Shown here: positions 1 to 5,845 of the stretch, piece after piece | How positions within the stretch are numbered: position 1 is the stretch's first letter | Layout: each line of letters begins with the position of its first letter | Virus record (IMG/VR): IMGVR_UViG_3300005843_000036 | Span: 1-25,657 of that record | Origin: a virus | Direction: 5' to 3' (one strand) | DNA: 25,657 bases | The notes under the pieces: model-generated | What the model was told of the DNA's origin: nothing | Databases searched by the model: none | What the model saw: only the letters and a program-made list of their open reading frames with translations | Made by a program: the position numbers and the translations under genes

Positions 1-666
1 GGTGATGTTCGAGCCGTTGAGCCCGGCGTCGGCCTTCGGGTTATTCAGAGAGTCGAACTCCGAATCGATGACCTGAATGCCGGTCGCCCCGACGTCGTTG
101 AGCAGGAGCCAGTAGCAGCCGTCGGACTTGAACAGGACGTTGCGGAAAACGACGTTGGAGACGCCGGAGCCGAAGGTCACGCAACCGTCGATCTCCAGGT
201 TCTGGTAGGTCGAGTTGGATGCGGTGACCTTGAGCGAGCCCCGCTTCGTGAGCACCGTGCCCGCCGGCACACCGGTGGTACTCGCGTTCGGGAAACCAGC
301 CGGCACGACGGTAGGAGTCGGGGTGGGCGTCGGGGTGACGCTCAAGGTCGGCGCGGTACTGGTGGGAGTCGGGGTCGGCGTGACGGTCGTGACCACGGTG
401 CTCGGTGCCGGAGTCGGCGGGGCCGGCACGACGCAATGGGTACCAGCGACGTCGAACCCGTAGGAGCTGCCGTCCGCGCTCATGCTTGGGGTCGAGACGG
501 CTAGCGGGGCGCAAGACGGTGCGACCTGCGGGATGTCGGCCAAGGTGACAGCGTTGCCCGATGGGCCTGCGGCGACACCGAAGCCGACCAGGCCCACGAT
601 GGCCAGAGCCGCAGCGGAAGCGACCAGGGCTCGCTTCGTAATGAAGGTGCGGACGTTGCTGGTCAT
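1..666 (-). CDS. Partial secreted protein: signal peptide, Thr/Pro linker, probable beta-helix domain
   Basis: The reading frame runs from ATG at 666 to the window edge with no stop (222 codons), so the C-terminus is missing. The start has an ideal ribosome site, AAAGGAG, 7 nt upstream. Residues 1-30 have a basic start and a hydrophobic Ala/Val/Leu/Gly core, like a Sec signal peptide or signal anchor. A short region with two cysteines follows (about residues 47 and 72), then a linker rich in TPTPTP, then from about residue 115 short alternating segments (YQNLEIDGCVTF, VVFRNVLFKSDG, IQVIDSEFDSL) that look like coils of a right-handed parallel beta-helix, as in pectate-lyase-like and tailspike folds. 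The gene lies just past the terminator that closes the lysis module. A signal peptide is unusual for a virion spike, so I infer an exported, possibly lysogenic-conversion protein. A tail spike or depolymerase is the alternative. Enzymatic activity cannot be judged. Confidence 0.8.
   Translation of the reverse strand, partial: MTSNVRTFITKRALVASAAALAIVGLVGFGVAAGPSGNAVTLADIPQVAPSCAPLAVSTPSMSADGSSYGFDVAGTHCVVPAPPTPAPSTVVTTVTPTPTPTSTAPTLSVTPTPTPTPTVVPAGFPNASTTGVPAGTVLTKRGSLKVTASNSTYQNLEIDGCVTFGSGVSNVVFRNVLFKSDGCYWLLLNDVGATGIQVIDSEFDSLNNPKADAGLNGSNIT
311..385 (-). repeat. Imperfect tandem repeat coding for the Thr/Pro linker
   Basis: Two similar copies, at 311-340 and 362-385, share the plus-strand core GGAGTCGGGGT followed by GGCGT and GTGACG. 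On the minus strand they encode the VTPTPTPT stretches of the linker in the partial secreted protein. Such low-complexity repeats can change in copy number, so linker length may vary between strains. Confidence 0.6.
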
Positions 667-690
667 CAGGTTTCTCCTTTGGGGCGCATG

Positions 691-719
691 AAAAAACCCG
701 CCACGGTATTCCGGGCAGG
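691..719 (-). terminator. Intrinsic terminator closing the lysis module
   Basis: On minus-strand RNA the sequence forms CCUGCC-CGG-AAUA-CCG-(U)-GGCGGG and runs directly into six U residues (plus-strand A tract 691-696). One stem pair is G-U on the minus strand but would be a C-A mismatch in plus-strand RNA, which fixes the orientation. It starts about 18 nt after the holin stop and sits just before the ribosome site of the gene starting at 666. Confidence 0.9.
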
Positions 720-737
720 TAGGGAGGACGGAAGCGG

Positions 738-1169
738 CTAGACCGGTGGGTTCTGATTGCCCAACAGTTGGGCGGCTTCAGCGTCGAGGCTGGCCAAGTC
801 GACCGGGCTCGGTGGCGGTGCCGCCACGGCCGCGGCCGCCGCCTGGGTAGCGATCTGAGCGGCCGCGTCGACGCGGATCAGCGGCACTCCGTCGGAGTCC
901 TTCGGGTCCAGTGCGATGTCCGCCGGCGTCGCGCCTTTGTGAATCCAGAGGCCCGCGCCGATCATGGTCAGGGTCGCGAGGCCGATCTGAATGAGCCCGG
1001 TCACGTGCGATGACTCGTCCGGTGTGATCACGTCGAACAGGACACCCAGTTGCAGCAAGGCACCTACGACAGCGGTGATGCCGGCCCGCTTCAAGGCGAT
1101 CACCCGGGCGAACTTCGAGACGGTCTTCTCCGCATCCTCGATGACGTTATCGATGCTGTGTTCGGCCAT
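738..1169 (-). CDS. Holin, two transmembrane segments
   Basis: This 143-residue protein has a short charged N-terminus, two hydrophobic segments (about residues 30-50, AGITAVVGALLQLGVLFDVI, and 60-78, GLIQIGLATLTMIGAGLWI) and an Ala/Pro-rich soluble tail of about 60 residues. The size, topology and place directly after the endolysin fit an actinophage holin, which opens the cytoplasmic membrane at lysis. Its ATG overlaps the TAA of the endolysin gene by one base (TAATG), so the two are translationally coupled. An intrinsic terminator follows. Other membrane proteins lie upstream, so which one sets lysis timing is not proven. Confidence 0.75.
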   Translation of the reverse strand: MAEHSIDNVIEDAEKTVSKFARVIALKRAGITAVVGALLQLGVLFDVITPDESSHVTGLIQIGLATLTMIGAGLWIHKGATPADIALDPKDSDGVPLIRVDAAAQIATQAAAAAVAAPPPSPVDLASLDAEAAQLLGNQNPPV

Positions 1170-1909
1170 TACTTGCCCGCTTTCATTGCGTCCTGGACCG
1201 CGGCGATTTGCGCCTGGGTCACCTTGATCTGGTTGAAATTGCTCTGCGCGGTGCCCAGGGACGCCTTCACCGTCGAGGCGAAGTCGCGTTGTCCGACGGC
1301 GACCGCGCTGCGGATCTCGTTGTAGACGTAGGCGAGCATCTGGGCCTGTGCTGGGGTCATGTCGTCCTCCTCGGACGTGATGGGGGTACCGCTACCGGAC
1401 GTGGTCTCGATCGGGGTCGTGATGACTGCGGCGATCGGGGCGAGGGCGGCGGCGTTGGTGGCAGCGTCGCGGTACAGCGACAGGTGCACGTGGCTGAGGT
1501 GGGATGAGTCCCACGTGTTGACGCCTTCCGAGGAGTTCGTCGGCAGGTCCCACGGGTAGGTGTTGCGTCCATCGAGGGTGCCGCAGAACTCTCGCAGCGC
1601 ACTCAGCCGCGGGTCCTTCGCTTTCGCTGCGTGCAACAGCCGGTTGGTGACCGCTTTCATCAGGTCCGGACTGAGCGAGATGTCCAGGGCGCTGCATGCG
1701 TCCCCGTCGCCGCCGAGATCCCGGGACAACCGGATCGAGTAGTCGCTAAAACCTTGCGAGCTGTGTAGCCGGTTCCAGTTCCGGGACCGGTGATAGCCGT
1801 AGGTATGCGTGGCGGGGTCACCCATGATGCCGGCCAGTCCGGCGGATGGAATGCCCTTCTGGATCAGGGCGAACAAGCTGTAGACAGCTCCGGGTGCGTA
1901 TTCGGGCAT
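1169..1909 (-). CDS. Endolysin with M15-type peptidase domain
   Basis: This 246-residue protein cleaves peptidoglycan cross-links by inference. The first 150 residues resemble the VanY/M15-like peptidase domain of actinophage lysins: a DYS segment near residue 57, the zinc-ligand-type ACSALDISL near 72-80 and the SSHLSHVHLSLYRD motif near 136-148, whose HxH supplies a metal ligand and catalytic residue. The first M15 histidine is not obvious. The C-terminal 90 residues are an Ala/Thr-rich linker and a helical region with no recognised wall-binding domain. I prefer ATG at 1909, which overlaps the previous stop (TGATG). GTG at 1912 is possible. It is coupled to the holin downstream. Confidence 0.8.
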   Translation of the reverse strand: MPEYAPGAVYSLFALIQKGIPSAGLAGIMGDPATHTYGYHRSRNWNRLHSSQGFSDYSIRLSRDLGGDGDACSALDISLSPDLMKAVTNRLLHAAKAKDPRLSALREFCGTLDGRNTYPWDLPTNSSEGVNTWDSSHLSHVHLSLYRDAATNAAALAPIAAVITTPIETTSGSGTPITSEEDDMTPAQAQMLAYVYNEIRSAVAVGQRDFASTVKASLGTAQSNFNQIKVTQAQIAAVQDAMKAGK

Positions 1910-2256
1910 CACTTCACCCCGGCCGGGAGGAGCGGCTTTACCCGCGGATCGGGCTCCGGTAGTGCCCCGGTGGTCTTCTCGCAGCTCTGTTTGGCGTAGG
2001 CGATCCGGGTGTCGGCGATGATCGTGAACGCGAGTTTCGTCGAGGTAGCGGACAGCGGTAGTTGCGCGAGGTCACGCCAGAACGGGCACAGCGCAGCGAT
2101 CGACGCCGCAGTCTGGGAGGACCTACGTTCAGAGATGTACGCCTCGGCGAGGCTGCCGACCAGCATCAGGAGAACGATGCTCAGCACGAGCAGCCGCACA
2201 GTGAACCGATCGAGGGATCGGATAGAACCATGCTCGGGTCTCGGTCCGAATGGCAT
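1909..2256 (-). CDS. Small membrane protein of the lysis cassette, one TM segment
   Basis: This 115-residue protein has a basic N-terminus, one hydrophobic segment (RLLVLSIVLLMLVGSLAEA, about residues 20-40) and a probably extracytoplasmic domain with two cysteines (in LCPFW and SCEK) that could form a disulfide. An in-frame ATG exists at 2274 inside the previous gene, but the ATG at 2256 has GGGGAAGG about 8 nt upstream and begins just after the previous stop (TAA, 2262-2264), so I chose it. It overlaps the lysin start. The function is unknown. Its position suggests a role in lysis, as an accessory holin, antiholin or envelope-disrupting protein. Confidence 0.7.
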   Translation of the reverse strand: MPFGPRPEHGSIRSLDRFTVRLLVLSIVLLMLVGSLAEAYISERRSSQTAASIAALCPFWRDLAQLPLSATSTKLAFTIIADTRIAYAKQSCEKTTGALPEPDPRVKPLLPAGVK

Positions 2257-2261
2257 CAGAA

Positions 2262-2579
2262 TTACCTTCCCCATAGTTGCCGCTGAAGGTCCGCGATCTG
2301 CTGGCGGTATTCACGGCCGGCCTCATTGGCTTGGGCTCTGGCTTCGGCAGCGTCAGCGCGGGCCTGCGCCAGGTCGTTCTGGGCCGCTATTTTCTGGTCG
2401 CGTTCATAGAGCATTTGCCGCTCCATCTCGCGTCTGCCTTCGGCTTTTGCGTCGGCGAGTTCTCTGGCCCGATGGGCTGCCTGTTCACGACCTGCGGTGC
2501 GGGCCTGGAGCCACAACCCGATGACGCCGAAGATCACCGCCGCTAGCACTCCAAGAGCGGTCCAGTGTTCGCTGCTCAT
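2262..2579 (-). CDS. Membrane-anchored coiled-coil protein of the lysis cassette
   Basis: This 105-residue protein has an N-terminal hydrophobic segment (LGVLAAVIFGVIGLWL, residues 9-24), then about 75 residues of highly charged Ala/Glu/Arg/Gln helix with heptad character, predicted as a coiled coil, ending in LQRQLWGR. The layout resembles an inner-membrane spanin or a stalk protein, but no o-spanin partner with a lipobox is seen, and classical spanins are a Gram-negative device. It overlaps the upstream gene by ATGA (2576-2579). I do not assign a function beyond a membrane protein next to the lysin. Confidence 0.7.
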   Translation of the reverse strand: MSSEHWTALGVLAAVIFGVIGLWLQARTAGREQAAHRARELADAKAEGRREMERQMLYERDQKIAAQNDLAQARADAAEARAQANEAGREYRQQIADLQRQLWGR

Positions 2580-2950
2580 CTCAGATACCGGTCGAGCGCG
2601 CTGAACCTGATCGCCAAGGCGTGGTACATGGTGGCGATCACGGCCGCTTCGACCGCGAAGATGTTCTTAGGTCCCGGTCCGCCTAAGGTGATGATCAGCG
2701 ATATGGACACGGTGGCGTACAGGACGGTGCCGAGGGCATAGCCGGCGGTGCGGGTGCGGTCGGCGAGAAGGAAGCAGCCGTAGACCACGGCCAGCACACC
2801 CCAGCAGTCGATCGGGATCGGGCTTTGGTTCAGCAGTTGCAGGGACGGTGTTCGTTGCCACTTGGAAGGATCACCGAGGACGAATACCAGACCGGAGACG
2901 ATGGCCGTGGCCGCCAGCAGATATCGCATAACAGGGAAGCGAGACGGCAT
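2576..2950 (-). CDS. Polytopic membrane protein, about four TM segments
   Basis: This 124-residue protein has hydrophobic segments near residues 10-26 (LLAATAIVSGLVFVLG), 49-65 (CWGVLAVVYGCFLLA), 71-92 (YALGTVLYATVSISLIITL) and 98-115 (IFAVEAAVIATMYHALAI). A longer open frame extends upstream to 3373 but is antiparallel filler over the fibre gene with Arg/Pro/Ser-rich translation. ATG at 2950 lies 25 nt after the fibre stop and has GGAG 9 nt upstream. The family is not recognised. Position between the fibre and lysin genes suggests a holin-like or superinfection-exclusion protein. Confidence 0.7.
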   Translation of the reverse strand: MPSRFPVMRYLLAATAIVSGLVFVLGDPSKWQRTPSLQLLNQSPIPIDCWGVLAVVYGCFLLADRTRTAGYALGTVLYATVSISLIITLGGPGPKNIFAVEAAVIATMYHALAIRFSALDRYLR

Positions 2951-2975
2951 CGAACATGGCTCCAATCTCCCTTGA

Positions 2976-3752
2976 TTAGGCGCAGAGTCCGTGCGCTTGC
3001 AGAATGGCGATGACGTCGGCCAGCGTGGTCGGCGTGGCTGACTGGGCGACCGGGGTGGCGCCGTGGACAGCGAACAGGCCGGGCACGCTGACTTTGTGCT
3101 GGTCGGTGCCGAGCACGAAGTCGTTTTCGCCAGTCGCAGTTGCGCCGTCCCCGTCAGCATTCGTGCCGATCGCAACCGATCCGTTGGCCTTGGCCGTCGT
3201 GTACGCGCCGAGCGTGGAGGCGTAGTTGACTGGATCGCCGCCCGAGGTCTGGATCTGCGAGCCTTGCCCGACAGCGGTCGAGTCATCACCCTCAACGCGA
3301 CCATTGCCGTACATATTCGAACGGGCGCCGAACACGCCCGCCTGGTAGCCGACGCCGGTTGACCATTCGCCATGGACTGTCACGCCCGAACCGACAGCAG
3401 TGATGCCGGTGCTGTCATCGCCGGATGATCCGCTGCCGACGATGGTGACCTTGTCGCCTGGGGAGTACGCGCCGTAGCCGAGGGCCACCGATTCGACCCC
3501 GTCCGCTTCGGTGCTGTTGTCGACACCGGACGAGAAAGCCAGGGCCAAACTGTGCGCGCCATCCGTGGTGATCCCAACGGTTATCCCTGAAGGCTGTGGA
3601 GCCGCCACCGCCCGCGCTTGAGGCCCTGCCCACGGTGCGACAGGTCGAGCGAACCGGGTAGCGCCAAGGTCCGACCCCGGCGACATCCGATCCAGAGTCA
3701 CGTTGAGGCGCTCTTCAGGTGTGCTCGGGAGGCGCCGGGGAACGTCAGCCAT
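2976..3752 (-). CDS. Minor tail protein / fibre with YadA-like beta-roll repeats
   Basis: This 258-residue protein has an N-terminal 55-residue Pro/Ala-rich anchor. Residues about 65-210 then carry repeated SxAxGxxxx units (SVALGYGAYS, STGVGYQAGV, STAVGQGSQI, STLGAYTTAK, SVAIGTNADG). This is the signature of trimeric autotransporter head domains, which form left-handed beta-rolls. A short FVLGTDQHKVSVPG segment and a C-terminal TLADVIAILQ helix follow, as seen at the ends of actinophage fibres. It probably forms a trimeric host-contacting fibre. The start at 3752 uses AAGGA, which overlaps the TAA stop of the hub gene 9 nt upstream, so the two are coupled. Confidence 0.8.
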   Translation of the reverse strand: MADVPRRLPSTPEERLNVTLDRMSPGSDLGATRFARPVAPWAGPQARAVAAPQPSGITVGITTDGAHSLALAFSSGVDNSTEADGVESVALGYGAYSPGDKVTIVGSGSSGDDSTGITAVGSGVTVHGEWSTGVGYQAGVFGARSNMYGNGRVEGDDSTAVGQGSQIQTSGGDPVNYASTLGAYTTAKANGSVAIGTNADGDGATATGENDFVLGTDQHKVSVPGLFAVHGATPVAQSATPTTLADVIAILQAHGLCA

Positions 3753-3761
3753 CAGCCGTCC

Positions 3762-5381
3762 TTAGGAGTTGTCGATAACGAACTCGGGCCACGCCTGAAC
3801 TGTGTCGCCCGACCCGTCGACCGTGATTGACAGGACCCGGGCACGCATGGTGCCGTCGTTGCGGTGAGCGGGGACGGTGATCGAGTCGCCCAAGCTGTAA
3901 TCCACATACGGCAGGGCGCCTACGAGGACTGACGGTTTCGCGGTCGAAGAGACAAGGATCGCGGCGGATTCGGCGAGTTGTGCTCGCGCGACATTCGCCG
4001 CAGTGACCAGGGATGAGGTCGACCCGATATTCAGGCCGACCTCGATCAGCCCGGTCGCCGAGACCCCGGCGGTGTCCAGCGTGTCGATCCACGTCCCGTC
4101 GGCGAGTTGCGTCAGAACGGAAGTGAACCGGGCCGTGGTCCGCGTGGTGTCGTAGGACATCAGGGTGCCGTCATCGTCGCCCAGCTTTAGCTCTACTGTC
4201 GCGGACAGGTCCGAGCCGCGCCGGTTCCAGGCCTGCAGCGTCATGGTGTCGGCGGCGACGTCGAAGTCCACTAGAGACTCGGCCAGTTGGGTCGCTATAT
4301 CTGAAAGGTTCACAGTGCCGACGTCGAACGTGAACTCGCCCCGGTCGGACCAAGCAACGCTGTCGGAGTCCTGTGTGACGTCGAAGTCCATCGTCAAGAG
4401 CGACGGCCCTAGAACCCCGCGGTCCTGCGCCTCCGTGACCAGGGTGTGCAGCACCCAAGCCCGGCCCCACCCCGGCTCGGGGACACCTGAGGAAACTTCC
4501 CACGTGTCGTCAGTGTGGATGACGAATGAGTCGCGGATCGGCTGCCCGTTGCCGTCCACAAACATCAGGGTGGCCATGAAAGCCATCGGGTTCAGAGCAC
4601 CCGGAGGAGTCCACGTGTAGGAGGTGTTTTGGCATTTCGCGGCGATCAGGTGATCACCGGCATCGAGTCGCAGCGGAATGAATTGGGCGTTGAACCAACT
4701 CGTCGCACCGGTCCGGTCCGCAGTGACCACTTGCTCGTTGTCGATATAGACATCACCGAAGTTGTCAGCCGATGTGATCAACACAAGGTCGGCCGCGTCG
4801 GTCAGGGTGAAGGTCTTGCGGAAGAAGTTCACGGTATCGACCGGCTGCGAAGTGTCAGGGTCGGTGTAGCCGATCCAGAACCAATTCCGGTCGTACGGAA
4901 GAAGCGCTTTAGGGTTGGGGCCGTGGGTACCACCGCCGAAAGCGGCAGTCTGTGGCGTCACCCATTCAGTCGGGTCACGCCAATCTCCATCCTTGGACAT
5001 GTATCCGAACGAGCGGCTTTGAGCGGACCGCCGGTTCAGACCATTCTCGGGATACACCACAGCGTCGTTGAGTAGCGACAGCAATCCCGGCTGATTGTCG
5101 AACTTGACCCACCGTGTCCCGTCGACCGCGAGCGAACACTGCTCCGACGTGATCCGCACACCGAACCGGATCGCGCCTTTCCATGAGAACTTGACGATGC
5201 AGCGGTCGGCGATATCCCCAGCATCAGCAAGGGGAACCTCGAACGATGCTGTGCCCGGCTTCGATAATTCGTGAAGCCACTGGATATTGCGGGCCGTGGT
5301 CAGATCGGAGATAAAGGTCGTGCCATCCGAGGCGTACAAATGGACCGCCGGCCGTTCAGTTCCGAGCACCGGGTCGGTCAT
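3762..5381 (-). CDS. Tail hub-like minor tail protein with inserted beta-sandwich
   Basis: This 539-residue protein resembles the Gp37-like minor tail proteins that close the distal tail (the siphovirus equivalent of the gp27 hub). The first ~120 residues (LHELSKPGTASFEVPLADA, then CIVKFSWKGAIRFGVRITS) and the C-terminal ~230 residues (GTVNLSDIATQLAESLVDFD, DSITVPAH near the end) are beta-rich hub-type sequence. Between about 125 and 300 lies an insertion with WIGY, FFRKTFTL and a GDVYIDNEQV stretch, like the sugar-binding jelly roll at the N-terminus of GH2 enzymes. I infer a carbohydrate-binding insertion. It overlaps the upstream gene by ATGA (5378-5381). Confidence 0.78.
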   Translation of the reverse strand: MTDPVLGTERPAVHLYASDGTTFISDLTTARNIQWLHELSKPGTASFEVPLADAGDIADRCIVKFSWKGAIRFGVRITSEQCSLAVDGTRWVKFDNQPGLLSLLNDAVVYPENGLNRRSAQSRSFGYMSKDGDWRDPTEWVTPQTAAFGGGTHGPNPKALLPYDRNWFWIGYTDPDTSQPVDTVNFFRKTFTLTDAADLVLITSADNFGDVYIDNEQVVTADRTGATSWFNAQFIPLRLDAGDHLIAAKCQNTSYTWTPPGALNPMAFMATLMFVDGNGQPIRDSFVIHTDDTWEVSSGVPEPGWGRAWVLHTLVTEAQDRGVLGPSLLTMDFDVTQDSDSVAWSDRGEFTFDVGTVNLSDIATQLAESLVDFDVAADTMTLQAWNRRGSDLSATVELKLGDDDGTLMSYDTTRTTARFTSVLTQLADGTWIDTLDTAGVSATGLIEVGLNIGSTSSLVTAANVARAQLAESAAILVSSTAKPSVLVGALPYVDYSLGDSITVPAHRNDGTMRARVLSITVDGSGDTVQAWPEFVIDNS

Positions 5382-5845
5382 GGCACGATCGGCACTGTCG
5401 GGGCCGAGGCGTCGAACCAGCAGCCGTCGAGATTCACGAACTGAAGCTCAGTCTGACCCGTCTGCGGGTTGAGGAGGGAGATACCGAGACCCTGCACGAA
5501 CTGCCCAGCCGCTGTATGCGTGTCATAGCCACCGCCGGACTTCGACAGTCGCCGGGTCAGCGTCACCAGACCGTTCGTGCCGGCACACGCCGCAGCGACG
5601 GAGCGCAGATTAGCGATCATGTCGACGCGGCTTGGTCCCTCGATCGTAACCATGACCGAGAAGGCGTAAGCGTCATAGGCTAGTTCGGCGCCGAGCTGAC
5701 CCCTCCGACCAGGGATGACATCGTTCGAGCCTCTCCGCACACCGGGCGCGAACAGCTCCATCTCATTGACGATGACGCCGTCGATGGCTTGAATGTCTGT
5801 CCCGTCCACCAGCAACGTGTCCGGAAGCGGTCCGTAGTACGGCAT
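5378..5845 (-). CDS. Distal tail-like minor tail protein
   Basis: This 155-residue protein follows the tape measure gene, where siphoviruses encode the distal tail protein that forms the ring linking tube and baseplate. Sequence features fit: a beta-rich N-terminal half with FAPGVRRGSNDVIPGRRGQ (about residues 33-51), a central TIEGPSRVDMIANLRSV segment, and a final LQFVNLDGCWFDA strand. Its ATG overlaps the tape measure stop by one base (TAATG) and its stop overlaps the hub start, so all three are coupled. Assignment rests on position and general character rather than a decisive motif. Confidence 0.7.
   Translation of the reverse strand: MPYYGPLPDTLLVDGTDIQAIDGVIVNEMELFAPGVRRGSNDVIPGRRGQLGAELAYDAYAFSVMVTIEGPSRVDMIANLRSVAAACAGTNGLVTLTRRLSKSGGGYDTHTAAGQFVQGLGISLLNPQTGQTELQFVNLDGCWFDASAPTVPIVP

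Noticed and set aside
311-385. CRISPR-like or iteron repeats
   Set aside because: The repeats are in frame and encode a Thr/Pro linker. There are no unique spacers of regular length.
41-514. A 157-codon minus-strand frame inside the left gene
   Set aside because: It is out of frame with the signal-peptide/beta-helix gene, is Arg/His/Asp-rich, and has no ribosome site.
2262-2579. Spanin assignment for the coiled-coil membrane protein
   Set aside because: No o-spanin lipoprotein partner is seen and the host appears to be Gram-positive.
2951-3373. N-terminal extension of the four-TM membrane protein
   Set aside because: It overlaps the fibre gene in another frame, and its Arg/Pro/Ser-rich translation is typical of a shadow. 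ATG 2950 has a ribosome site.
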